A stretch of 32,044 bases of DNA from Sulfurospirillum sp. UBA12182 (GCA_002742765.1 DLUF01000095.1:1-32044); one strand, 5' to 3'; numbered from the stretch's first letter, positions 19,924 to 27,832 are shown. The notes: a model not told the origin generated them from the letters alone. Made by a program: numbers and translations.

Positions 19924-20202
19924 ATGAAAAAAGCAGAGTTCATCCAAGCAGTAGCTGAAAAAGCTGGTCTTTCTAAAAAAGATGCTCAAAAAGCCGTTGA
20001 CGCAGCACTAGAAACGATTAGTGAAGGTCTTGTAGCGGGTAAAAGTGTAAGCTTCATCGGTTTTGGTACTTTTTCAACAGCAACAAGAGCTGCAAGAAAA
20101 GCTAGAGTTCCAGGAACTGACAAAGTTGTTGACGTAGCTGCTACTACAGCTGTTAAATTTAAAGTTGGCAAAAAATTAAAAGACGCTGTAGCTAACTCTT
20201 AA
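19924..20202 (+). CDS. HU family DNA-binding protein
   Basis: A complete 92-residue HU-type histone-like protein. It opens with MKKAEFIQAVAEKAGLSKKDA, has the conserved GFGTF turn in the middle, and a basic beta arm (AARKARVPGTDKVVDVAA) that grips bent DNA. It dimerises and compacts the nucleoid. The start is the ATG at 19924, with AAGGA 7 nt upstream; a TTG further upstream would add non-conserved residues. It is a single-gene unit with its own promoter and terminator. Confidence 0.96.
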   Translation: MKKAEFIQAVAEKAGLSKKDAQKAVDAALETISEGLVAGKSVSFIGFGTFSTATRAARKARVPGTDKVVDVAATTAVKFKVGKKLKDAVANS

Positions 20203-20220
20203 TTACTTTCGCAAATCATA

Positions 20221-20263
20221 AAAGCTTAAATTGTAGTCTAACTACTCTTTAAGCTTTTTTTTT
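20221..20263 (+). terminator. Intrinsic terminator of the HU gene
   Basis: A 10-bp outer stem (20221-20230 with 20248-20257) encloses an inner GTAGT/ACTAC stem (20233-20237 with 20241-20245). A run of nine T follows from 20255. Confidence 0.92.
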
Positions 20264-20291
20264 GTACTATTCTCTTCTAAATTTTCAATGT

Positions 20292-20378
20292 GCCTGAGTG
20301 GTGAAATTGGTAGACACGCTAGACTCAAAATCTGGTGAGGGCAACCTCGTAGCGGTTCGAGTCCGCTCTCAGGTACCA
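20292..20378 (+). tRNA. tRNA-Leu (anticodon CAA)
   Basis: An 87-nt type II tRNA with a long variable arm. The acceptor GCCTGAG pairs with CTCAGGT (one G-T). The anticodon stem CTAGA/TCTGG encloses CTCAAAA, giving anticodon CAA for UUG. The T arm is AGCGG-TTCGAGT-CCGCT. The discriminator is A, and CCA is encoded. A TACTAT box at 20265-20270 could be its -10. The convergent GGDEF gene ends 2 bp after the CCA. Confidence 0.96.
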
Positions 20379-20380
20379 TC

Positions 20381-23002
20381 TTACAAAGATGAAACTCTAT
20401 TTCTTCCTGTATTTTTTGCTATATACAAAGCTTTATCTACTCTTAGAAAAATGCTATCTTCATCATCACTTGTTTCGTATTTGGCTACACCAAAGCTCAT
20501 CGTACAGGTAATATCTAAACCAAATTTATAGTCTTGAATCTTTTGACGAATTTTCTCTGCTAACAAAAGAGTATCTTCTTTAGTTGTATTTGGACAAATG
20601 ATGAGAAACTCTTCTCCACCCCATCGACCAAAAACATCACTTTCTCTTATGTTATCTTTAACCAGTCTTACTATATCTTTTAATATGCTATCACCAACCG
20701 TATGTCCATATGAATCATTTATATCTTTGAAAAAATCAATATCCATTAGAATGATTGAGAAAAAGTTATCTTTGTATCTGCGAACTCTAGATAATTCTAT
20801 TTTTAAACTTCTATCCAGATAAAGTCTGTTAAATATCTGTGTTAGCTGGTCAGTATGAGATATCTCTTCTATCCGCTTTTTATCTGTTATATCTGTTTGA
20901 AAGCTGCTATACCCTATCACTTCTCCATTTTGGGAAAAAGTGGGAGAAATCTGAGCATAAACCCAGTATGTAGCTCCATCTTTCTTGATATTTTTTAGCT
21001 CTCCCTCCCCAGCTTGATTTTTTGTTATCTTAGATAAACACTCTTTAGACTGACAAAAAGACATATCTGAGTGTCTTAACATCTTCTCTGATTTACCGAT
21101 TAATTCATGTTTTTTGTAGCCAGACAATTCACATAAAGCTTCACTTACATCTATGATAATACCTTTTTTATCAGTATGCAAAAACAAAACATACTTGTCG
21201 ATAACCTCTAAATTTTTCTTTATCTGAAGATTATATCTATGTACAACACTATATCGATAACCAAAAAAGAGAAATAAAAGCCCAAAAACGATAACAATCT
21301 TCCAAAATAACGAGTAGTCAAATCCATTTTCATACTTTATATTTACCCATTTGTTTGTTATGGCTTGTCTTTTGTTTTCATCTATATTTTCAAGAGCTTT
21401 TTCTAAGATACCAAGTAAAACGGGTTCATCATTTCTTACTGCAAATCCTAGTTCAAAAGACTGCGGTATCTTTCCTCCAATTTTTAGTACATTTAGATAC
21501 TCTTTTTGTATGACATAGCCTATCGTAATCAAACTATCAAGAAATCCATAAATCTCACCCTTTGCTACTTTTTCTAAACCTTCTTCTACACTTTAAACTT
21601 CAACCAATCGTATCGTTGGGTACTCAAGCTTTAAAAGTTCTCCAAATGAATAGCCTTTTACAACACCTATTTTTTCTTTTAAAATCTCTCTGATATCAGT
21701 TACAAAAAATTCATCTGTTTTTGTTGCCAAGACCAAAGGAGCTATCAAATAAGGTTTTGAAAAATTCATATATTTTTTACGTTCAGGAGTTGGCATAGCC
21801 AATGAGAGGATATCACATTTTCTCTCTTTAGCAAACTTCAAAGATTCTTCCCAATCAGCAGTTGGAACAAGAGTAAAAGATGTTCCTATTGTTTTTTGTA
21901 CTAACTCCAGATAATCAACACTTATACCCATAAGTTTTCCATTTTCTATCTGTTCTAAAGGCATCCAGTGAGGGTCTGAACAGACTTTTATCTCTCCTTT
22001 ATGATCCAAATACTCTCTTTCTTCTTTTGTAAGTTCTCCAAAGTTATTAAGCACAAAACTCTCGATTTTTATCTGTTTAGAGATAAAACCCATGACATTG
22101 TATAAATCATAGATTCTTTGTAACTTATTTTTTTCAATCTTTCCCAATGTTTCTGTCCGATAAAACGAGAGTTTTTTAAGTTCTTCTCCCTCATAACTCA
22201 AAGCTTCTTTTGATAATTTTTGGGAATTATACTTTTCAAAAATAACATCTACACTTTCGTCGATATGAGAATAGGCATATTGCCATCCTTTGAGAGAAGC
22301 TTCCTTAAAAGCAATAACCATATCGTGGTTCTCTTTTATAAGTTTTTCACTTGTAAAAAGAAAGTCACTATACATATCAAAACCATGCTCACTTGGACTA
22401 AAAACTCTATATGGAATATTTTGTTGCTTCAAATCAAAAGGAGCTTTTGAGATATACGCTGAGATGATATCTACTTTTTCATCTACCAAATCTTGGATAT
22501 TATGAGAATGCTCTATAAAAGTGTATGCCTTGTTGCTAAGATGTGAAGCATTGAACATGGCTTTTAAAGAAACTTCAGAAGAGTCATCAATAGTAGCCAT
22601 GATACGCTTACCCATAAAATCACGAATATAATTTATATTTGATGATTCTTTTGCGATGAGGATAAGAGGACTCACTTGAAACAGAGCATACAAAGCTACT
22701 ATACTTTTGCCACTAGCCCTCTCTAAGATAAGTGTTTCTCGACCAATTGCAAAATCAGTTTTTCCTTCTTCAACATCTTTAGGGATATCAAGACCAAACC
22801 TAAAAGGGATAATCTCAACATCAAATCCTGCATCTTTATAAAAGCCTTTCTCTTTTGCCATATAGTAACCAGCAAATTGGAATTGGTCAAACCAAGAGAG
22901 TTGTAAAGTTACTTTTTTAAGAGGAGGATTAGAAAAAGCATAAGAGACAAAAAACAGTACATGTAAAAACAAAATAATTAAAAACCGTGGTATCACTTTC
23001 AT
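20381..23002 (-). pseudogene. NMT1/SBP sensor-PAS-GGDEF diguanylate cyclase interrupted by one in-frame TAA
   Basis: One continuous frame of 874 codons broken by a single TAA at 21593-21595 (codon 470). The order is: signal peptide (1-25); an NMT1/THI5-like periplasmic domain (LQLSWFDQFQFAGYYMAKEKG; about 30-240); a bacterial solute-binding type 3 domain from about residue 335 (EIKVCSDPHWMPLEQIENGK), which contains the stop; a membrane helix (about 560-580); PAS; and GGDEF with RWGGEEF and an RESD product-inhibition site. The protein after the stop continues smoothly (SVEEGLEKVAKGEIYGFLDSL), so the gene was recently intact or the base is an error. As read, only a 469-residue secreted fragment is made, with no cyclase. 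The downstream part has only a TTG (21532) as a possible restart and would lack export. An intact form would turn a periplasmic small-molecule signal into cyclic-di-GMP. Confidence 0.88.
22958..22966. repeat. TACATGTAA palindrome, site 9
   Basis: Inside the signal peptide region of the sensor gene, read as L-H-V-L. Confidence 0.85.
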
Positions 23003-23133
23003 AGGTAAGCCAAGCCCTCATGCCAAATTTTAAGTATGTTGTATTTTATCTGAAATTACTTAAAGTTGAAGCAAATATCTAGCTTAAAGTATCTTTTAAA
23101 AATCACTGTAAAAGATGAAAAATTTGAAAGAAA

Positions 23134-23210
23134 TGGCGCGCCCTAAGAGATTCGAACTCCTGACCGCAGGTACCGCAAACCTGTGCTCTATCCAGCTGAG
23201 CTAAGAGCGC
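23134..23210 (-). tRNA. tRNA-Arg (anticodon GCG)
   Basis: A 77-nt cloverleaf on the minus strand. The acceptor GCGCTCT pairs with AGGGCGC, the D stem GCTC with GAGC, and the anticodon stem CAGGT with ACCTG around TTGCGGT. The T arm is AGGAG-TTCGAAT-CTCTT. The discriminator is G, and CCA is encoded. Anticodon GCG reads CGC and CGU; most bacteria use ACG (inosine) for this box. Confidence 0.95.
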
Positions 23211-23230
23211 GCATTTAACGTAAGGTTGGA

Positions 23231-23258
23231 ATTATAGCTAAAAATATCTAAAAATCAA
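23231..23258 (-). promoter_or_regulatory. Promoter of tRNA-Arg
   Basis: Minus strand TTGATT (23253-23258), 16-nt spacer, TATAAT (23231-23236). Transcription would start about 14 nt before the mature tRNA. Confidence 0.7.
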
Positions 23259-23267
23259 AGCTTTTTT

Positions 23268-23276
23268 TGATAAAAT
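23268..23276 (+). promoter_or_regulatory. Extended -10 promoter of the Gate-domain gene
   Basis: TGATAAAAT (TG, one base, TAAAAT), 26 nt before the ATG at 23303. Confidence 0.45.
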
Positions 23277-23302
23277 GTGGAAAAAAATTTCTAAGGTGCA
23301 TG

Positions 23303-24163
23303 ATGAACTATCAACAATCCCTCAAAACCTCCCTTAAAAGTTCTCTCATCATCTTAAAACTTATCATTCCTATCTACATCATAGCTGATATACTTTTTTT
23401 CTATAATCTCCTCTCATATATAAGCTTTTTGTTTGAGCCTATCACCTCTTTTCTTGATTTACCACCAGAAGCTGCTCTTTCCATCGTAAGTGGAATGCTT
23501 TTAAACTTGTATGCTGCCATCGCTTTTGCAGCTCCGCTTGATTTAAGCCCTAAAGAGTGGACTATACTAGCTGTTTATCTAGGTATCGCTCATGCTTTAG
23601 TAGTTGAAACAGTCATCATGCAAAAAATCGGAATTTCTAAAACCTACTCTTTACTCCTTCGTATAGGAGTTGGGTTATTTGTTGGGTTTTTGACTACTTT
23701 GTTACCAGACTCTTTTTTTTCACAAGCTCATGTACAAAACAACTTTGAACAAGAAAATTTTGAATCTATTTTTGCACTTTTACAAAACTCCTTCATCGAA
23801 GCTTTTATCTTAGCTTTTGAAGTTATCTTGCTTATTACTGCTCTTATCTTTATCTTAGATTACATCAAATCACTCAAAATCATCCAAGAATATTCAAACA
23901 AAGTCAACAGCGCTTTTTCTATCTCCATAGGCGTTATCTTAGGGATTACTTATGGAGCTGGTATCTTAATCAATGAATACGAAAAAAATACACTAGACAA
24001 AAAAGAGATATTTTTTATAGGAACTTTTTTGATGATATGTCATGCTATCATAGAAGATACACTACTTTTTGTTATCTTTGGGGCAAATCTATGGGTGATA
24101 GTTTCGTTAAGAGTTTTTTTTGCTTTTGCTTTTGCATATGCTCTTACAAGAAGATTAAGATAA
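23303..24163 (+). CDS. Nucleoside-recognition (Gate) domain membrane protein
   Basis: A 286-residue inner-membrane protein with about eight hydrophobic segments in two similar halves. Both halves resemble the Gate domain of SpmA/YjiH-type proteins (VSGMLLNLYAAIAFAAPLDL and AHALVVETVIMQKIG in the first; ILGITYGAGILINEY and CHAIIEDTLLFVIFG in the second). The paired H-A-(L/I)-(V/I)-E-(T/D) motifs are a clear internal repeat. Transport is likely but the substrate is unknown. Two adjacent ATGs exist (23300, 23303); AAGG is 6 nt before the second. Its stop abuts the convergent thioredoxin gene with no gap. Confidence 0.82.
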   Translation: MNYQQSLKTSLKSSLIILKLIIPIYIIADILFFYNLLSYISFLFEPITSFLDLPPEAALSIVSGMLLNLYAAIAFAAPLDLSPKEWTILAVYLGIAHALVVETVIMQKIGISKTYSLLLRIGVGLFVGFLTTLLPDSFFSQAHVQNNFEQENFESIFALLQNSFIEAFILAFEVILLITALIFILDYIKSLKIIQEYSNKVNSAFSISIGVILGITYGAGILINEYEKNTLDKKEIFFIGTFLMICHAIIEDTLLFVIFGANLWVIVSLRVFFAFAFAYALTRRLR

Positions 24164-24592
24164 CTAGTCATTTTCAACATTTTTATGAGACATTTCTAAC
24201 TTATAAACCATATCTAAAAGCTCTAAAAAGTCTTTCGCTCCGATATAGCCAACATACTCATCTATGATATTAAAGGTTTTTGGGTCTATTAAAAAGTTTG
24301 TAGGATAAGCTTCTACATGTAAAAAGTTAGGGATACTCTCTACCCCTGCGATAATCGCTATTCTCTCGTATTGCTTATGGATTTTTTTGATGACTCTTTT
24401 ATTTGAAAACACATCTTTATCCATTTTTTTACAAAAGTAACAATTCTCACTTACAACACTGATAAGCAAAAGTTTTTTCTCTTTTAGAGCTTTTTCAGCG
24501 ACACATTTGAGTTCATAATTTTGTGCAAAAACAGTATGTGAACTAATAAAAAAAACAAATGCTACTCTTAAAAATAGTTTCAAAACATACAT
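24164..24592 (-). CDS. Periplasmic thioredoxin-fold protein (CYFC)
   Basis: A 142-residue protein with a signal peptide (about residues 1-23, ending near VFA-Q) and a thioredoxin-like fold. The redox motif is C-Y-F-C at residues 51-54 (SENCYFCKKMDKDVFSN), and the cis-proline loop is EAYPTNFLID. This resembles the Thioredoxin_7/SoxW-like group that reduces or reshuffles periplasmic disulfides. Its ATG directly follows the TAA of the paralogue upstream, so the pair is translated together. The client protein is unknown. The TACATGTAA site 24314-24322 lies within it. Confidence 0.83.
   Translation of the reverse strand: MYVLKLFLRVAFVFFISSHTVFAQNYELKCVAEKALKEKKLLLISVVSENCYFCKKMDKDVFSNKRVIKKIHKQYERIAIIAGVESIPNFLHVEAYPTNFLIDPKTFNIIDEYVGYIGAKDFLELLDMVYKLEMSHKNVEND
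24314..24322. repeat. TACATGTAA palindrome, site 10
   Basis: Inside the CYFC thioredoxin gene, read as L-H-V-E on the minus strand. Confidence 0.85.
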
Positions 24593-24985
24593 TTATTTGA
24601 TTTCTTGGGTATAAATCTCTTCTAAATAAAACAGAAAATCACTCTTTTTCATCAGACCTTTTAACTCTTCAAGAACTTCGCCTTGATGATTTAAAAAGTA
24701 AAAAGTTGGGGTAAGCCTTGAAGTAAGATTTGAAGGGATTTCATCTCTTTTTGTATTTAGTTTTATAAAGATATATTTTTCATCTAAGATTTTTTTGACA
24801 TCATCTTTGGAGAGGACTGATTTTTCCATTCTTTCACAATATGGACAAAAATCCATAATGAGTTCTACTAAAAGTAGTTTTTTTTCTATCTTCGCTCTCA
24901 TCAATGCTTCATCAAAACTACTTTGTCCATAGAGGGATAAATTTATGCAAAAAAGTGATACAATTACAAGCAAAATTTTTTTCAT
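24593..24985 (-). CDS. Periplasmic thioredoxin-fold protein (CPYC)
   Basis: A 130-residue paralogue of the next gene. It has a signal peptide (about 1-20), the redox motif C-P-Y-C at residues 47-50 (the glutaredoxin-type pair), and a cis-proline loop RLTPTFYFLN. AAGGAG lies 5 nt before the ATG at 24985. The two genes look like a tandem duplication that diverged in the active-site dipeptide (PY versus YF), which would give them different redox potentials. They may act as a pair on periplasmic thiols; this is inference. Confidence 0.83.
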   Translation of the reverse strand: MKKILLVIVSLFCINLSLYGQSSFDEALMRAKIEKKLLLVELIMDFCPYCERMEKSVLSKDDVKKILDEKYIFIKLNTKRDEIPSNLTSRLTPTFYFLNHQGEVLEELKGLMKKSDFLFYLEEIYTQEIK

Positions 24986-25042
24986 ATCTTCTCCTTTATA
25001 GTTTTTAGATAAGGTTAAATTATGATAAAAAAAGTTTTGAAT

Positions 25043-25048
25043 TATACT
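25043..25048 (+). promoter_or_regulatory. Putative -10 box of pheA
   Basis: TATACT, 36 nt before the TTG start of the prephenate dehydratase gene. No clear -35. Confidence 0.4.
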
Positions 25049-25084
25049 TAATTTTTTTACAAAAGTCCAGAAAGGTTAAAAAAT

Positions 25085-25924
25085 TTGAACGATAAAATTA
25101 TAGCTTATCAAGGCGTTGAAGGAGCATACTCAAACCTTGCTTGTAAAAACTCTTTTCCAAACTCTATCACAATAGCTTGTGAAACTTTTGAAGATGCTAT
25201 GAAACTCGTAGAAGCTGGAACAGCTGATTTTGCTATGATCCCTGTTGAAAACTCAACTGCGGGAAGAGTTGAAGAGATATATAGACTTATCCCTCAACTC
25301 TCATTACATATCATAGCAGAGCATTTTGAACCTGTAAATCACTGTTTATTGGGTATCAAAGGCTCTACAAAAGAGAGTATCAAGTATGTCGCTTCCCATC
25401 CACAAGCTTTAGCACAATGCCATAAAAACATCAAAAGACTAGGACTTCAAGCACAAGCAAAGTTTGATACAGCAGGTTCGGCAAAAGAGATAAGTGAACT
25501 TCAAGATTTAAGATATGGTGCTATCGCTTCAAAACTTGCTGCAAAGCTTTATGATTTGGAGATTATAGATGAGAGTTTTGGTGATGTTATCGGCAATACA
25601 ACGAGATTTATCATACTTTCAAGAGAAAATATCGTTCCAATCTTTGATAAAAATGAAGAGTATATAACTTCTTTAGTTTTTGCTGTCCGTGATATCCCAA
25701 GTGCTCTTTATAAAGCTTTAGGAGGTTTTGCTACAAATGGAGTAAATCTTCTTAAGTTGGAAAGTTATGCCACTGAAAACTTGAAAGTAAGCCACTTTCA
25801 CATAGATATAGAGGCTCATCCAGAACAACAAAATCTTATCTTAGCTTTAGATGAACTGCATTATTTTGCAAAAGAGATTAAGTATCTAGGGGTTTACAAA
25901 AAACACCCTTATAGAAAGCAGTAG
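25085..25924 (+). CDS. pheA: Prephenate dehydratase (monofunctional, PDT-ACT)
   Basis: A 279-residue enzyme that converts prephenate to phenylpyruvate in phenylalanine synthesis. The catalytic domain begins at once (IAYQGVEGAYSNLACKNSFP) and contains NTTRFIILSRE near residue 190, whose Thr-Arg-Phe is catalytic. A C-terminal ACT domain follows, with GVNLLKLESYATE in place of the common ESRP. There is no N-terminal chorismate mutase, and the 99-bp upstream gap leaves no room for one. The wording of the motifs (PVENSTAGRVEEI, DTAGSAKEI, KLESY) resembles the alphaproteobacterial monofunctional type. The start is TTG at 25085, with AAAGG 9 nt upstream. Confidence 0.92.
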   Translation: MNDKIIAYQGVEGAYSNLACKNSFPNSITIACETFEDAMKLVEAGTADFAMIPVENSTAGRVEEIYRLIPQLSLHIIAEHFEPVNHCLLGIKGSTKESIKYVASHPQALAQCHKNIKRLGLQAQAKFDTAGSAKEISELQDLRYGAIASKLAAKLYDLEIIDESFGDVIGNTTRFIILSRENIVPIFDKNEEYITSLVFAVRDIPSALYKALGGFATNGVNLLKLESYATENLKVSHFHIDIEAHPEQQNLILALDELHYFAKEIKYLGVYKKHPYRKQ

Positions 25925-25947
25925 TCCTAAAAAGGACTACTTTGTTT
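25921..25947 (+). terminator. Intrinsic terminator after pheA
   Basis: A perfect 8-bp stem GTAGTCCT/AGGACTAC (25921-25928 with 25933-25940), loop AAAA, then TTTGTTT. The stem includes the pheA stop codon. Confidence 0.75.
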
Positions 25948-26662
25948 ACATAGAACCTTTACCTGCTAAAAAAAGCCCAACTTGTTGAAACTCTTTTCCT
26001 TTTAACTTCCCACAGATTCCACTCTCATCAAGATAAACTTTTGCATCAGCTACACTTGTAAATCTTTGTGGAGTTTGTTTACAAACTTTTTCATAGATTT
26101 TTTTACCCATATCAGCTGCTTTTGCTTGACGTTTTTTAATCATCTTTATATCTGCACTTAGACCTTCACTCACTACTTTTGAAACTTGAGTATAGTCCAT
26201 CACTTCTCCACCGAACTCTTTTGCAAAATTTTGAGCACTTGCTTCTTTAGCAAAAGCATATTTACTTACAGTAGACATAGTACCTGGTTTGTTTGAGCCA
26301 ACTACATAGTAAGCACTTGTAGCAGCGATAAATTTAAGTGAATCATTGTCTACAACTTGAGGATTTTGTATAGCTTCGCCAGCTAACATCGCTTCTTCAT
26401 GCATACAGTGAATTGAACAGTATTGGTGTACTTTTCCTTTTACATTAGCGGCATGGTTTGTTTTATAATACATCGGCAAAGTCATACCACACACTGGACA
26501 AAACATCTTAGCTTTTCCCTCTTGAAGGATTTGAGCATCTTTAGGGGAAACTACTCTAAAATCCTGATTTGCCCATAGCATTGTTTTTGGAAGTACGCTC
26601 ATAGCACCCGCTACCAAGACAAACTTTCCAACAACACCCATCGCCTCTCTTCTTGTATACAT
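25946..26662 (-). CDS. NosL-family protein with Tat-like signal and C-terminal two-Cys module
   Basis: A 238-residue exported protein. The N-terminus has twin arginines (TRREAMGVV) and a hydrophobic stretch ending near WA-N (31-32), so Tat export is likely. The NosL core carries C-P-V-C-G-M at 55-60, a second Cys pair YCSIHC (82, 86), and the AYYVVGS segment near 117-123. NosL proteins bind Cu(I) and deliver it to periplasmic enzymes such as N2O reductase. A tail module (about 185-238) has MGKKIYEKVC (Cys 194) and GICG (Cys 217). It looks like a cytochrome c that lacks the CxxCH heme site. AAGGAG lies 5 nt before the ATG. It is divergent from a second NosL gene with the same module. Confidence 0.85.
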   Translation of the reverse strand: MYTRREAMGVVGKFVLVAGAMSVLPKTMLWANQDFRVVSPKDAQILQEGKAKMFCPVCGMTLPMYYKTNHAANVKGKVHQYCSIHCMHEEAMLAGEAIQNPQVVDNDSLKFIAATSAYYVVGSNKPGTMSTVSKYAFAKEASAQNFAKEFGGEVMDYTQVSKVVSEGLSADIKMIKKRQAKAADMGKKIYEKVCKQTPQRFTSVADAKVYLDESGICGKLKGKEFQQVGLFLAGKGSM

Positions 26663-26691
26663 CTAATCTCCTTGACGAAAAATTTATCTTT

Positions 26692-26697
26692 ATTGTA
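26692..26697 (-). promoter_or_regulatory. -10 box of the Tat-type NosL gene
   Basis: TACAAT on the minus strand, 29 nt before the start codon. The dyad at 26706-26741 covers its -35 region. Confidence 0.5.
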
Positions 26698-26705
26698 GAA
26701 AAGAA

Positions 26706-26741
26706 TTGTTAAATATCTGTTAATTAACAAACATTTAACAA
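26706..26741. promoter_or_regulatory. 36-bp dyad operator between divergent NosL genes
   Basis: A perfect 12-bp palindrome TGTTAATTAACA (26718-26729) is nested at the exact centre of a 9-bp inverted repeat TTGTTAAAT/ATTTAACAA (26706-26714, 26733-26741). In all, 16 of 18 base pairs are symmetric. GTTAA recurs 11 bp apart on one strand and TTAAC 11 bp apart on the other, so a regulator could bind on one DNA face as a tandem array. It sits over the -35 region of the minus-strand gene and about 20 bp before the plus-strand gene. Confidence 0.7.
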
Positions 26742-26761
26742 ATTTTGAGTAAACTTTTGCC

Positions 26762-27832
26762 ATGAAAAACTACCTTTTAATCCTCATCCTTCTTAGCAAT
26801 CTCCTAGCGAGTTATGACCCAAGGAATGCTCAAGCGATACAAGAGTACTTTAAAACTTCTTTTAGAGCAAAACTTTCTACTAACTCTTTACAAAGATATT
26901 ATAGTGATTTAAGTTCCCTTATCCTTGATGAAAAAGAGTATGGAATCAAAGATATCCAAGTAGTAGATTTTAAAACCTTAAAGTACATAGATGCAAAAAA
27001 AGCTTTTTATGTATATAAATCTCATATCAAAGCAAACTATGGAAAATACTCTCTTGTAGCCTTTGAAAATCAACAAGATGCTCTTTTACATGTAAAAAGA
27101 TATAAAGGAGAGATTATAGACTTTCAAGAAGCCTTACATGTAAAGAGTAAAACCATCCAATCAGATAGTACCTTTATGCAAAAAAGATATAAGAAAAGAG
27201 CTATTCCTATGGGGAAAAAACTCTATGAAAAGCTCTGTAAAGAAGAGCTTGATGTAAGTGAATACCTAGAGATAAGTGATTTAAAAACAGACCTTGAAGA
27301 AGAGAGTTTATGTGGTACATTAGAAAAAGAGTATTTAGAAGCACTTACTCTTTATCTTTGGTATGTAAAACGTAAAGGGGACTTAGGGATAGTAGAGGGA
27401 CAAATAGAAGTAAATGATGAAGAGAAATGTCCAGTATGTGGAATGTTTGTATATAAATACCCTAAATGGGCAGCACAGATTTTTTATAAACATGAAGACC
27501 ATGAACATCACTTCTCTTTTGATGGAGTAAAAGATTTGATAAAGTTTTACCATGAATCACAAAGATGGGGAAACTATCCTTTTGCAACACAAGCAAATAT
27601 CACAAAAATCCTAGTAACAGACTATTATACAAGTAAAGGTATAGATGGCTTTAATGCTTATTATGTGATAGGTAGTGATATCTATGGTCCTATGGGACAT
27701 GAACCTATACCTTTTGAGCATGAAGAAGATGCTATCACTTTTAAAAACGAACACAGAGGAGTAAAGGTTCTTCCTTTCAAAGAACTCTCCAAAGAACTCC
27801 CTTATAATCTTGATGTTGGAAAGTTTGATTAA
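26762..27832 (+). CDS. Two-part NosL-family protein (degenerate first NosL unit, two-Cys module, full NosL)
   Basis: A 356-residue protein with an N-terminal signal peptide (about 1-17). Residues 65-200 resemble the C-terminal part of the divergent NosL protein: an AFYVYKS segment, then MGKKLYEKLC (Cys 159) and SLCG (Cys 184). There is no metal-binding CxxC in this first unit. Residues 215-350 form a complete NosL domain, with C-P-V-C-G-M at 223-228, a His-rich patch (HEDHEHH, 244-250), and AYYVIGSDIYGPMGHEPIPF. A copper-binding or copper-handing role is likely. There is no clear ribosome-binding site; a TAAACT box ends 6 nt before the ATG. Its end overlaps the convergent NosL gene by 4 bp. 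Two TACATGTAA sites occur 50 bp apart inside it. Confidence 0.82.
   Translation: MKNYLLILILLSNLLASYDPRNAQAIQEYFKTSFRAKLSTNSLQRYYSDLSSLILDEKEYGIKDIQVVDFKTLKYIDAKKAFYVYKSHIKANYGKYSLVAFENQQDALLHVKRYKGEIIDFQEALHVKSKTIQSDSTFMQKRYKKRAIPMGKKLYEKLCKEELDVSEYLEISDLKTDLEEESLCGTLEKEYLEALTLYLWYVKRKGDLGIVEGQIEVNDEEKCPVCGMFVYKYPKWAAQIFYKHEDHEHHFSFDGVKDLIKFYHESQRWGNYPFATQANITKILVTDYYTSKGIDGFNAYYVIGSDIYGPMGHEPIPFEHEEDAITFKNEHRGVKVLPFKELSKELPYNLDVGKFD
27085..27096. repeat. TACATGTAA palindrome, site 11 (perfect 12-mer)
   Basis: A perfect TTTACATGTAAA, read as L-H-V-K in the two-part NosL gene. Confidence 0.85.
27135..27143. repeat. TACATGTAA palindrome, site 12
   Basis: Read as L-H-V-K, 48-50 bp after site 11 in the same gene. 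Confidence 0.85.

Noticed and set aside
21593-21595. Stop-codon recoding or selenocysteine at the broken sensor gene
   Set aside because: The codon is TAA, not TGA, and I see no recoding signal. A nonsense mutation or sequence error is simpler.
20381-23210. An integration site at the tRNA genes
   Set aside because: Neither tRNA has a repeated 3' end nearby, and there is no integrase or foreign-looking gene; the sensor gene between them is typical of the phylum.
26706-26741. An NssR/FNR-type site (TTAAC-N4-GTTAA) in the NosL intergenic region
   Set aside because: The half-sites are there but point the other way (GTTAA then TTAAC with no spacer), so the known NssR arrangement does not fit. 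I kept only a neutral dyad call.
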